This document shows, in pieces, positions 8,331 to 16,113 of a stretch of DNA of 64,000 bases (its first letter is position 1; every line of letters begins with the position of its first letter). Made by a program: the position numbers and the translations under genes. The notes below the pieces were generated by a model. That model was not told the origin of the DNA. It ran no database searches and saw only the letters and a list, made by a program, of their open reading frames with translations. Source of the stretch: Geovibrio ferrireducens (GTDB taxonomy: Bacteria; Chrysiogenota; Deferribacteres; Deferribacterales; Geovibrionaceae); the NCBI RefSeq assembly GCF_026226615.1, contig NZ_JAJAPB010000002.1, positions 124,001-188,000 of the forward strand, written 5' to 3'.

Positions 8331-8357
8331 CTGTTACACCTGTTCCGGGTGTAACAG
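8331..8357. terminator. Perfect hairpin between convergent genes
   Basis: CTGTTACACC (8331-8340) and GGTGTAACAG (8348-8357) form a perfect 10-bp stem with a 7-nt loop. It lies 10 nt past the regulator's stop codon and 17 nt from the end of the small minus-strand gene. There is no T-run, so it could be a bidirectional terminator or an operator-like palindrome. Confidence 0.55.
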
Positions 8358-8373
8358 TTGCTTTAAGCTTATT

Positions 8374-8484
8374 TTACTGGAGAATGCCCATCAGGCAGAG
8401 AAAACCGAGCACAGCCAGACTGAAAGCGAATATGCCAAGCCTTACTTCATTATGTTCGTTGCGCACTTTATAGTTACTGTTCAT
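8374..8484 (-). CDS. Small membrane protein, 36 residues
   Basis: A short gene I do not recognise. It encodes 36 residues: a charged N-terminus (MNSNYKVRNEHNEVR) followed by a single hydrophobic helix from about residue 16 (LGIFAFSLAVLG...) to the end. GGAGG lies 6 nt before the ATG, a strong ribosome binding site, and a perfect TATAAT lies about 35 nt upstream on the same strand. This makes the gene believable despite its size. It is divergent from the MocR-type regulator gene and may be under its control. Function unknown; single-helix peptides of this type often attach to larger membrane complexes. Confidence 0.65.
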   Translation of the reverse strand: MNSNYKVRNEHNEVRLGIFAFSLAVLGFLCLMGILQ

Positions 8485-8545
8485 ATCATTCCTCCGGATA
8501 ATCATTGACTCTTTCTGCTTATTATAATACTACTTTCCTGATACA

Positions 8546-8586
8546 ATAACAGATGCAGATAACAGAAATTTCAGGTATAACAGATG
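8546..8586. promoter_or_regulatory. Three direct repeats ATAACAGA(TG), probable MocR operator
   Basis: ATAACAGATG occurs at 8546-8555 and 8577-8586, with ATAACAGAAA at 8559-8568. The two perfect copies are 31 bp apart, about three helical turns. They lie directly before the MocR-type gene and next to the divergent TATAAT (near 8521-8528). MocR/GabR/PdxR regulators commonly bind direct repeats in their own divergent promoter, so self-regulation is a reasonable inference. Confidence 0.55.
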
Positions 8587-8594
8587 GGTGATAT

Positions 8595-10025
8595 ATGACG
8601 GCTGATGACGGAAAATTCCTTTACGAAGAGATACAGGAACTGATCCTTGAAATGGTGAAAACAGGCAAACTGCAATCAGGAGGAAAGATTCCCTCCCTGC
8701 GGGAAACAGCACAGAAGCTGAAAACCAGCGTCACCACCGTCATGAAAGCTTATATGGAGCTTGAGCGCAAGGGCTTCATAGAATCACGCCCGAAATCAGG
8801 CTACTTTCTGGTAAACACTCAGATGCGCAGACTTCCTCAGCCGGAGGCCACAAGCCCCTCCCCCGTGCCCAACCCTGTCAGCAAGTTTGACCTTGTCATG
8901 CAGCTTTACTACACCATGGGGAAGACCAGCAAAATCTCATTCGCAGTAGCAGAACCATCCTCCAAGCTTCTGCCCACTGACGAACTGGCGAAGATGATGA
9001 AAAAAGCCATGGCACAGACACCCAACCATTCATCATACGAAACAATAGGCGGCCTGCCAGAGCTCAAAAACCAGATAGCCTACCACATGCTCTCCAGCGG
9101 AATCACCATGCCAACGGACAAAATGATCATCACCTCCGGCGGTTCGGAGGCGATTTACCTTGCCCTCAAAATACTCACAAAGCCGGGGGACAGCGTTATT
9201 GTGGAATCACCCTGCTATTTCGGATATACAAACATTCTCCACGCCCTTGGGATATACGCCCTTGAGCTCCCTACCCACCCTGTAACAGGGATAGACAAGG
9301 AAGCGCTCCGCCGTGCCCTGATGCGGGATGATGTGAAGGCGGCGATAATTCAGCCTAACTTCAACAACCCCCTCGGCTGCCTTATTCCTGAAAGCGACAG
9401 GCAGGAGATAACAGATATGTTCCGAAAAAGCGGCGCAGTTATAATAGAGGACGACATATACGGCGACCTGCCCCACGAGGGAGAGCGCCCCTCCACACTG
9501 TACCAGCATGACAGGGAATCTGTTATATACGTCTCCTCCTTCTCAAAAACAATTGCCCCCGGATACAGGGTTGCGTGGATGTGCTCCGAAAAATACCTCA
9601 CCCCTATGTTCAAGTACAAAGCCTCCACCACAGTGGACACAGTGCGCCCCACCCAGCTTGCGCTGGCGGAGTATCTGGCATCCGGTAAATACACACGCCA
9701 CCTCAAGAAATTCAGAGGCACATGCTCATCACTTGTGGCCTCATTCACCAACGCCATTTCCAAATATTTCCCCGAAGGAACCAGAATCACCCGCCCGAAG
9801 GGAGGGTTCATCCTCTGGCTGGAGCTTCCCGAAACAGCAGATACTCTTGCCATATACCAGCGCGCCTCGCACGAAGGCATAGGCTTCGCACCGGGGACGG
9901 TTTTCTCATCGCAGGATAAGTATAACAACTGCATGCGCATTAACTGCGCCGTGGTGTGGAATGATGAAACGGAGATGTATCTGAAACGTCTGGGTGAACT
10001 CTGCCACAAGGCGCTTAAGGGATAA
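8595..10025 (+). CDS. MocR-type transcriptional regulator (GntR HTH + PLP aminotransferase fold)
   Basis: A 476-residue fusion. Residues 1-75 form a GntR-type winged helix (GGKIPSLRETAQKLKTSVTT and KGFIESRPKSGYFL). Residues about 110-476 form an aminotransferase class I/II fold, with the PLP lysine in SSFSKTIAPGYRVAW and the PLP-contact segments TSGGSEAIYLALKIL and QPNFNNPLG. Family members (PdxR, GabR) sense PLP or amino-compound aldimines and regulate a divergent gene. Here the divergent gene encodes the 36-residue membrane peptide, and three direct repeats lie between them. There is no nearby pdxST or gabT, so the effector is unknown. Confidence 0.9.
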   Translation: MTADDGKFLYEEIQELILEMVKTGKLQSGGKIPSLRETAQKLKTSVTTVMKAYMELERKGFIESRPKSGYFLVNTQMRRLPQPEATSPSPVPNPVSKFDLVMQLYYTMGKTSKISFAVAEPSSKLLPTDELAKMMKKAMAQTPNHSSYETIGGLPELKNQIAYHMLSSGITMPTDKMIITSGGSEAIYLALKILTKPGDSVIVESPCYFGYTNILHALGIYALELPTHPVTGIDKEALRRALMRDDVKAAIIQPNFNNPLGCLIPESDRQEITDMFRKSGAVIIEDDIYGDLPHEGERPSTLYQHDRESVIYVSSFSKTIAPGYRVAWMCSEKYLTPMFKYKASTTVDTVRPTQLALAEYLASGKYTRHLKKFRGTCSSLVASFTNAISKYFPEGTRITRPKGGFILWLELPETADTLAIYQRASHEGIGFAPGTVFSSQDKYNNCMRINCAVVWNDETEMYLKRLGELCHKALKG

Positions 10026-10031
10026 AAAAAA

Positions 10032-10062
10032 CAGCCCGGAGAAATTCCGGGCTGCCTTTTTT
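10032..10062. terminator. Bidirectional Rho-independent terminator
   Basis: CAGCCCGG (10032-10039) and CCGGGCTG (10047-10054) form a perfect 8-bp stem with a 7-nt loop, followed by T6 on the plus side and preceded by A7. It can end both the MocR-type gene and the convergent rhodanese gene. Confidence 0.9.
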
Positions 10063-10096
10063 GAAGAAAGATTATGAAAAAGTGTAATTGCTTATG

Positions 10097-11287
10097 TTAT
10101 TCAACTATGCACTGAGCATTGCTGAATTTCACGTGAGCGTCAAGGAAGTGGAGTCTTTCCTTCTGAGCAAACTTGCAGTCCTCTATGAGGCCGAAATACA
10201 TTTCGCCCGCTCTGCCGCCTGAGGCGCAGTGGAAAATCAGATCCCCTTCTTTCGGAAGAAGAGAAGTGACAGCCTCGCAGCCTTCTTTGTACATTTTGTT
10301 CACGTCAATGTTTATTGCGCCTTCAATGTGGCCGTTCTGGAATTCAGCGGGAGTCCTTACATCAACAATAATGATATTAGCAGGTCTGGAAGGAACAAGT
10401 GTTTTGAAGTAATCCTTGTCAACAGAGCCGGGTTCAGCGCCCTGCTTGATTCCTGTTGCGGGAGCAGCAGCGGCAGCGGCTTTAGGAGCGGCAGCAGTCA
10501 TTGTTCCGCCCATTTTTTCCCATTCGGGAAGGCCGCCCGCGTATATAAGCGGTTTTTTATAGCCGAGCTTCATAGCCTCTTCTGCAACAACGTGCGATTT
10601 AACGCATTCGTAACCGCCGCAGTAAACAACGAATGTCTCGTTTTTGTCAGCGGGAAGAAGGTGTTTGAACTGCTCAAACTTGTTGTCCGGAACATTTACG
10701 GAACCGGGGATTGTGCTTTTTTCAAAAACTCTTTCGGGACGGGCATCAACGAAAAGCGCTTTGCCTTCGGCCTGAAGTTTTTTTGCTGTTTCAAAGCCTA
10801 TTTCGATAGCCTGACCTTTTTTTGTCCAGTCGGGCATGCCGTCAAGATAGATTTTTATGTTAGTGTAGCCTTTGTCTTTGAGCATTTTAGCGTCATCAAG
10901 ACTTTTTATGCAGTCCACACCGCCGCAGTAAGTGATTATGTATGTGTCTTTTGTCACTTTCTTTTCAGCGAGAACAGGGAAAAACTGCTCAAATTTGTTG
11001 TCAGGGATGTTGACTGAGCCGGGGATGTGACCCTGATCAAATGTACGCTCAGGTCTGGCATCCACAAGAACGCCTCTTGAAGCGTTGAACATGCCGTCGC
11101 CGACAACTTTTTTAACTTCGTCAAATTTGACCATTTCGAAACCGGATTCGGCTATCTGCTCCGCAACAGACTTAGCCTTCACTGCCTCGGCGGGGGCTGC
11201 TGCCTCCTTCGTTGCCGTTCCGCAGCCAACAGCAAAAAGAGCCATGCTGAGCACGGCAGTCATGAGAATTCTGCTTAACATACGCAT
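10097..11287 (-). CDS. Lipoprotein with three rhodanese domains
   Basis: Likely periplasmic sulfane-sulfur transferase, similar in role to the Sud polysulfide carrier. The signal ends in a lipobox-like AVGC (Cys about 22), so lipid anchoring is expected. Three rhodanese domains follow. Domain 1 (about 50-160) has active loop YCGGVDC and domain 2 (about 165-265) has YCGGYEC; both share VDARPER and PGSVN.PDNKFEQF, showing internal duplication. Domain 3 (about 290-396) is a different type with HCASGGRAG. All three keep the catalytic Cys. An Ala-rich linker (KAAAAAAPA) separates domains 2 and 3. GGAGGT precedes the ATG. It lies downstream of psrABC but has its own 426-bp upstream region, so probably its own promoter. 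Confidence 0.88.
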   Translation of the reverse strand: MRMLSRILMTAVLSMALFAVGCGTATKEAAAPAEAVKAKSVAEQIAESGFEMVKFDEVKKVVGDGMFNASRGVLVDARPERTFDQGHIPGSVNIPDNKFEQFFPVLAEKKVTKDTYIITYCGGVDCIKSLDDAKMLKDKGYTNIKIYLDGMPDWTKKGQAIEIGFETAKKLQAEGKALFVDARPERVFEKSTIPGSVNVPDNKFEQFKHLLPADKNETFVVYCGGYECVKSHVVAEEAMKLGYKKPLIYAGGLPEWEKMGGTMTAAAPKAAAAAAPATGIKQGAEPGSVDKDYFKTLVPSRPANIIIVDVRTPAEFQNGHIEGAINIDVNKMYKEGCEAVTSLLPKEGDLIFHCASGGRAGEMYFGLIEDCKFAQKERLHFLDAHVKFSNAQCIVE

Positions 11288-11402
11288 TAAAAAATACCTC
11301 CATCGGGGTTAATTAAAATTTATAACTCTGCCTGCCCCTTCACTCTTCCGCTTGATGAATACACGGGAACAGGTCTTTGTTATCAAAGGCTGCATCTGCA
11401 TT

Positions 11403-11468
11403 TTTCGTAAAAGTTAAACTAATAAATTATCAACAAACAACTAATTTATTATACTCATTTTTACGAAA
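11403..11468. promoter_or_regulatory. 66-bp concentric double palindrome
   Basis: The outer arms TTTCGTAAAA (11403-11412) and TTTTACGAAA (11459-11468) are perfect reverse complements. The inner arms TAATAAATTA (11420-11429) and TAATTTATTA (11442-11451) are also perfect. Both pairs share the same centre (between 11435 and 11436). It lies 116-181 bp before the rhodanese start codon. Candidate operator for a dimer-of-dimers regulator; the role is inferred. Confidence 0.5.
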
Positions 11469-11664
11469 TTTACAATTTTAAAATCAAATAATGAATACAA
11501 TTTAACCAATAAGCATTCTAACTATTTGAAATTAAAAAAGCAAATTACCAAGTAATTAGCTATGATATATATCCATAGATAAAATCTATAGTACTGACAA
11601 ATATTTATCTATACACCTGTATATAGCAATTAATAAATATCTGCCATCCTCCATAAGCAGTATT

Positions 11665-11701
11665 GCCCGCACAGCCCCTTTTTTCAGTGAGCCGTGCGGG
11701 C
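11665..11701 (-). terminator. Hairpin at the end of psrABC
   Basis: On the minus strand GCCCGCACGGCTC pairs with GGGCTGTGCGGGC (13 bp with two G-U pairs) just after the psrC stop. No T-run follows, so termination is probable rather than certain; it could also protect the mRNA 3' end. Confidence 0.6.
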
Positions 11702-11713
11702 AGTTTTCAATCT

Positions 11714-12925
11714 CTAATGGTGGCTCTCCGTCTCAAGATTCAGGAACTTCTCCGCTGAGAAATACAGCAGGAAAAACACACCGAAGCCGAACATATAAAC
11801 AAGCCATTCAAGTGCCGAAGGGCTGTACATAGCAAGTCCGAGCGCATCGGTAACTACTCCTGAACCGGGGAAGCCTTCCCTCATAGGAGGAAGCTGACCC
11901 GCAACCACAAAGTCAAACCTTGTGAAAAACAGGCCGATGAGGAAAATGAATCCGGCAAGGCTCAGCTTTTTCACGCTGCCTTTAGCAGTCACTATGAGCG
12001 CGAGGGGCAGAACAACCGCCAGAAGCATTTCGCCTATCCAGAAGTTGAACGCTAAAGGCCCGGAAACAAGTGCCATGACAGACATATAAGCGTCCCCCGG
12101 CTCAGTGAATATTGATGAAAGCATCTTCCACAGGTAAAGGAACATCATCACCCCTATTCCGCCGCCCATGAGCTTGCCGAGGGAGAGCATAGAGGGTTTG
12201 AGTTCTTCGGGAAGGCTGCCTTTATAAACTATATTGTGCACGAGGATAAGCAGTGCTGCCCCGGCTGTTACCCCTGAAACCACAAGGAAAGTGGAGAAGT
12301 ATATGCCGTGATACCAGTCCCTGGCGTTAAGCGAACCGAAGACATAGCCAAGGTTGCTGGTCGCAAGCACACCCACAAGAAGAGCAAGAAAGCCCGCAAC
12401 AGCAGCAAGCTTATGATCGCTTTCTGTCTGGTTCGGTTTGAATATCAGGTAAAGCTCAAAGGCGAGTATCACAAGCTCAATACCGTAGAACATACCCATC
12501 CAGAAGATGGGAGCCTTGAAGTTCGGGCTTATCATCATGTAAACCATTCTCAGCGGGTTGCCTATCTCCATAAGGATCTGCGTGAAGCCCGCAAGGAGAA
12601 CAATTGTAGCCAGAACAACTATCCTTTTGCTTATCTTCGCATATTTTTCATATCCGAAAGCATGCCCCAGACCGCCTATAAAAGCTATCCCGGTGGAGAT
12701 GATAACAAAATAGGCATATGAGGAGATCAGAAGCCCCCACGGAACCTGTCTGGTTACGCCGTAGGATTCATGGTGTCCTTTTACGAACACTGTAACAACC
12801 GCAACCGCCCCCACAGCGCAAAGTATAAGGCCGAGGACTATGAAAGGCATGGCGGGAATGTCCTTATTATTAACTATAAGGGACTTCAAAAAAGATTTTC
12901 CGTGGTTTTCCGTATGTGCTGCCAT
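11714..12925 (-). CDS. psrC: Polysulfide reductase membrane subunit PsrC (NrfD family)
   Basis: Quinol-oxidising membrane anchor of a PsrABC-type complex. The 403 residues form about nine to ten hydrophobic helices, starting with PFIVLGLILCAVGAVAVVTV near residue 25. The NrfD-like pattern includes FIGGLGHAFGYEKYAKI, GNPLRMVYM and PIFWMGMFYGIEL. It ends 14 nt after psrB in the same operon, with GGGGGATG before the ATG. It passes electrons from menaquinol to the PsrB clusters. NrfD-family anchors also serve thiosulfate, tetrathionate and nitrite enzymes, so the substrate is set by PsrA rather than by this gene. Confidence 0.9.
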   Translation of the reverse strand: MAAHTENHGKSFLKSLIVNNKDIPAMPFIVLGLILCAVGAVAVVTVFVKGHHESYGVTRQVPWGLLISSYAYFVIISTGIAFIGGLGHAFGYEKYAKISKRIVVLATIVLLAGFTQILMEIGNPLRMVYMMISPNFKAPIFWMGMFYGIELVILAFELYLIFKPNQTESDHKLAAVAGFLALLVGVLATSNLGYVFGSLNARDWYHGIYFSTFLVVSGVTAGAALLILVHNIVYKGSLPEELKPSMLSLGKLMGGGIGVMMFLYLWKMLSSIFTEPGDAYMSVMALVSGPLAFNFWIGEMLLAVVLPLALIVTAKGSVKKLSLAGFIFLIGLFFTRFDFVVAGQLPPMREGFPGSGVVTDALGLAMYSPSALEWLVYMFGFGVFFLLYFSAEKFLNLETESHH

Positions 12926-12938
12926 CAGAACATCCCCC

Positions 12939-13493
12939 TTATTTTATATAGTGCAGCCGGGGTCTGGTATTCTTCTCCGGCTTAAGCTGATAAGAATGGT
13001 TACGCGCAAGCACTTTGCTTGCTTCACTTTCGGGATCGTTAAGATCACCGAAAACCCTTACCCTTGTGGGACATGTTTCCACACAGGCCGGTTCCCTGCC
13101 TTCGGGCTGACGCTGGTAGCAGAATGTGCATTTGTCTATGGCGTGAAGATGAACGTTCTCGTATCTCGCGTCATAGGGGCATGCGGTCATGCATGCTTTG
13201 CAGAGAATGCACTTATCATAGTCTATAAGCACAACACCTTCCGGCGATTTATAGGTTGCCTTGGTGGGGCAAACGCTTGCACAGGGTGTGTTCTCGCAGT
13301 GCTGACACTGTGAGGGCTGGTATTCCTGCGAGAGGTTCGGGTAAGTGCCCTTAAGCTCAAGCTCGCTGACCCATATTCTGTATTCGCTGTCACCGGGGTG
13401 GATCATATTCTCAAACTTGCAGGCAACGGTGCATGCCTTGCAGTTGAGGCATTTTCTGGCATCAAGAACAATGCCGAATTTTTTGGTAGCCAT
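12939..13493 (-). CDS. psrB: Polysulfide reductase iron-sulfur subunit PsrB
   Basis: A 184-residue ferredoxin-like subunit with four [4Fe-4S] cluster motifs. The first is CLNCKACTVAC (about 16-26), the second CQHCENTPCASVCP (about 63-76), the third CILCKACMTACP (about 94-105) and the fourth CTFCYQRQPEGREPACVETC (about 121-140). This is the DmsB/PsrB/PhsB pattern. It carries electrons from the membrane subunit PsrC to the catalytic PsrA. There is no signal peptide, so it must travel with PsrA through the Tat pathway. Spacings to psrA and psrC are about 14 nt each. Confidence 0.95.
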   Translation of the reverse strand: MATKKFGIVLDARKCLNCKACTVACKFENMIHPGDSEYRIWVSELELKGTYPNLSQEYQPSQCQHCENTPCASVCPTKATYKSPEGVVLIDYDKCILCKACMTACPYDARYENVHLHAIDKCTFCYQRQPEGREPACVETCPTRVRVFGDLNDPESEASKVLARNHSYQLKPEKNTRPRLHYIK

Positions 13494-13506
13494 CTGCCGT
13501 TACCTC

Positions 13507-15822
13507 CTAAGCCTTGCTTACGGTTACAAAGGTTTCATGCATAGCTGCATTACCGGAAATGGGCTCTATGTAGTCCTCAAGAATTGCTGCCTGTGAGGCG
13601 CCCTTCTGATAAACAAGGCTCATCCCTTTTGAAACGCGGCCGAACCCATGTGCGTAGTAAACGCAGTCGGGGCGGATCTTCTCTGTAACTTCGGCTCTGA
13701 GCGTCTGTTCGCCCACTGAGCTTTTCACAACAACTCTGTCACCGTTTTTGATGCCGAGTCTGAAAGCCTCCTTGGTATTGATCCAGAGGGTATTTTCCTT
13801 CTGTATCTCCCAGAGGTATTCGTTGTTCTGTGTCCCGGTGTGGGTGTTCCAGCCGTGTCTGCCGAGGATAAAACGGAACTGACCGTTCTGGGGCTGTCTT
13901 GCTTTTCTGTAAACAGGAAGGGAATCAAGCCCTTTTTCGGGGTATTTCACGTTGGTGAATTCTATTTTCCCGCTTCTGGTTTTGAAGCGGAAGCCCTCTC
14001 CTGAGGCTGTGCCGTAAACGCCTTTATCGGTTTTGTAGATCACGCCCTCTTTAAGGAGCCTTTCATAACCGTTTTCATAGCCGCTGACCTGATACTTGAT
14101 GTAATCCTGTATCGGGGCATGGAGAATAGCCTCAATGAAGTCTTCCTTGAAGTACTCAAGTTCTTCCTCGTCTGTATCATCCCAGAGCTCAGGAATTTTC
14201 AGCATCTCATCCACTATTCCCGCTGTTATCTCAAACATTGACTTGGTCTGGTAAACAGGCTCAATACACGCCTGACGGAAGGTAGCTATGGGCCAGATTC
14301 CCGCAAGACTGTGCACCACGTCCCATCTTTCCAGATAGGTGGATTCGGGAATAACCAGATCCGCGTAGTAGGCGGTGTCTGACATCTGAATATCTATCAT
14401 GCAGATAAAGTCCATCATCTCCATCATTTTCAGGGTTTTCGCCCTGTTTGGAGCAGCTTCCACAAAGTTCTGCTTGTAGATCATCATCATTTTTACGGGA
14501 TAAGGCTCACCCTTAAGGACAGCCTCGCGGAAGCGAATCCAGCTTCCGTCCTTCTCACCGAGGTACGCAACGGAATCAAGGGGAAGTCCCGCCTCTTTTC
14601 TGGCATCATCCGGGAGGTTGTTGTCAAACTCGCCGAAGGATTCCACATCGAGCCTTTCCTCAACCATATCGTAGAAAGGATACATGACATCAGGGGTCTT
14701 GAGGGGAACACCGGCTTTGGGAACTATGCCGCCCGGAACATCCCAGCAGCCGCAAAGGGCGGGGAGGATGGCACAGGCTCTACGGAAGGCAACGTCATCC
14801 ACATACCACGATGTTCTCCTGCCGGGGTAAACCACGGAGCGGGGAGCATATTTTGCAAATTCGCGGGCGCACCAGCGAATCTCAGAGGCGGGAATTTCGC
14901 ACTCCTTCTCTGCCCATTCCGGAGTATACTGCTGAACATGAGCCTTGAGTTCCTCAAAGCCTTCGGTCATATTCGCCACAAACTCTTTATTATAAAGCTC
15001 TTCGTTGATTATCACGTTTATCATGCCGAGCATGAAAGCCATGTCAGTGGCGGGCTTAACCGGATACCACTTATCAGCTTTCGCGGCAGTGTTTGTAAAT
15101 CTGGGGTCCAGAACCACAAGCTGCTGACCTTTGGGCCTGTAGCGGAGGAAGTCCATAGAATCGGGTGTGACAATCGCTTCCGCCCTGTTGGCGCCGGGCA
15201 TTATAACAAACATGGCATTAGCCAGATCCGCATCAGGATAAACTCCGTAAACAGATGACCAGCCCTGAATTGTGGATGAGAGACAGAGCGAAGGGTGACG
15301 CACGGTGTTGGTTGAGCCGTAGGTCTGTGCCAGCATATGGAAGCTGCCTTCCTGAAGCCCTTCTGAGGAGAAGAAGGCCACGGATGAGCGGTTTTCATAT
15401 TTTGCCTTGGCCTCTGCGAGCTTCTGAGCGACGATCTGGAAAGCCTCTTCGTATGAGATTTTTCTCCATTTATTCTCGCCTCTTTCACCGTCCCTTACGA
15501 GCGGTGCTTTAAGCCTTTCGGGGTTGTAGGGTTCCTCCGCGCCTGCATTGCCTCTTGCGCAAAGCATTGAGCGGCTTTTAAAAAAATGGGGGTTGGGGTT
15601 AAGCTTTTTGATGCGCCCGTTAACCACGTGGGCATAAAACCCGCATTTGTTAACGCACATTTCACAGGATGAAGCGACGTGTTTTTCGCCCTTTTCCCCT
15701 GTCTGCGCATCACCGTGTCCGCTTTCCGCAACCGCCGTGAGGGATGAAAGATTCGCTGCCGCCACTGCCGCCGCGAATGCCCCTCCGGAAGCTGCAAGAA
15801 ACTTCCTGCGACTGAGCTTCAT
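13507..15822 (-). CDS. psrA: Polysulfide/thiosulfate reductase catalytic subunit PsrA (molybdopterin)
   Basis: A 771-residue DMSO-reductase-family enzyme for periplasmic sulfur respiration. The Tat signal SRRKFLAASGG lies at residues 4-14. The N-terminal cluster site is CEMCVNKC with a fourth Cys in MLCARG. The molybdenum ligand is Cys in HPSLCLSS, as in PsrA and PhsA, and is not selenocysteine. Cofactor-binding segments such as VVYPGRRTSWY and FRFILGRHGWNTHTGTQ (near the C-terminus) are present. Length fits PsrA/PhsA better than arsenate reductase ArrA or tetrathionate TtrA, but polysulfide, sulfur and thiosulfate cannot be told apart from sequence. AGGAGGT precedes the ATG. Neighbours PsrBC, rhodanese and TorD fit a sulfur substrate. 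Confidence 0.88.
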   Translation of the reverse strand: MKLSRRKFLAASGGAFAAAVAAANLSSLTAVAESGHGDAQTGEKGEKHVASSCEMCVNKCGFYAHVVNGRIKKLNPNPHFFKSRSMLCARGNAGAEEPYNPERLKAPLVRDGERGENKWRKISYEEAFQIVAQKLAEAKAKYENRSSVAFFSSEGLQEGSFHMLAQTYGSTNTVRHPSLCLSSTIQGWSSVYGVYPDADLANAMFVIMPGANRAEAIVTPDSMDFLRYRPKGQQLVVLDPRFTNTAAKADKWYPVKPATDMAFMLGMINVIINEELYNKEFVANMTEGFEELKAHVQQYTPEWAEKECEIPASEIRWCAREFAKYAPRSVVYPGRRTSWYVDDVAFRRACAILPALCGCWDVPGGIVPKAGVPLKTPDVMYPFYDMVEERLDVESFGEFDNNLPDDARKEAGLPLDSVAYLGEKDGSWIRFREAVLKGEPYPVKMMMIYKQNFVEAAPNRAKTLKMMEMMDFICMIDIQMSDTAYYADLVIPESTYLERWDVVHSLAGIWPIATFRQACIEPVYQTKSMFEITAGIVDEMLKIPELWDDTDEEELEYFKEDFIEAILHAPIQDYIKYQVSGYENGYERLLKEGVIYKTDKGVYGTASGEGFRFKTRSGKIEFTNVKYPEKGLDSLPVYRKARQPQNGQFRFILGRHGWNTHTGTQNNEYLWEIQKENTLWINTKEAFRLGIKNGDRVVVKSSVGEQTLRAEVTEKIRPDCVYYAHGFGRVSKGMSLVYQKGASQAAILEDYIEPISGNAAMHETFVTVSKA

Positions 15823-15887
15823 ATGAATGGACCTCCTGTTATATCACTAATCTAACCGACAAGTTCGTTTACTAACCGACTGTACAC

Positions 15888-15902
15888 TGTATACAATATA
15901 CA
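15888..15902. promoter_or_regulatory. 15-bp palindrome TGTATACAATATACA, copy 1
   Basis: TGTATA-CAA-TATACA, 66-80 bp before the psrA start codon. The same 15 bases occur upstream of torD (19437-19451). Probable operator of a shared regulator of the sulfur genes; the regulator is not identified. Confidence 0.6.
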
Positions 15903-16078
15903 CTTATATCTATATCTGTTTTCCCTAATATTCGCAAGTATAAATATTTAAAAATTATAACATCGTTAGAATACTATCTGTCTACTGGGAAAAGGCGCTA
16001 AATTCTCTATGACCAAAATCTTATGTGCGGACATGAAGCGGAACAAAGTTTGCAGCAAGGTCATTTATAAGCCTTAAA

Positions 16079-16104
16079 GCGGGAGCCCCGGAAAGAGCCC
16101 CCGC
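16079..16104 (-). terminator. Hairpin after the DUF3373 gene
   Basis: On the minus strand GCGGGGGCTC pairs with GGGCTCCCGC-type sequence (10 bp with G-U pairs, 6-nt loop) just after the stop codon. No T-run follows. Confidence 0.6.
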
Positions 16105-16113
16105 ATAAAATTT

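Larger units (their letters stand above)
11288..11713. other. AT-rich regulatory region upstream of the rhodanese gene
   Basis: 426 bp, no gene. It is much richer in AT than its surroundings. It contains the concentric palindrome at 11403-11468, a region of short dyads (CTATAG, TATACACCTGTATA near 11610-11626) and the psrC-end hairpin at 11665-11701. Confidence 0.6.
15823..16113. other. psrA promoter region
   Basis: About 290 bp, AT-rich, no gene. Going upstream from psrA it holds two direct repeats CTAACCGAC (15852-15860 and 15872-15880, 20 bp apart, near two helical turns), then the 15-bp palindrome at 15888-15902, then TGTTTTCC (15917-15924), also found upstream of torD. The far end carries the hairpin that ends the DUF3373 gene. 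Confidence 0.55.

Noticed and set aside
13507-15822. Selenocysteine or arsenate/tetrathionate reductase
   Set aside because: The Mo ligand is a normal Cys codon in HPSLCLSS, with no in-frame TGA. Length and neighbours fit PsrA/PhsA better than ArrA or TtrA.
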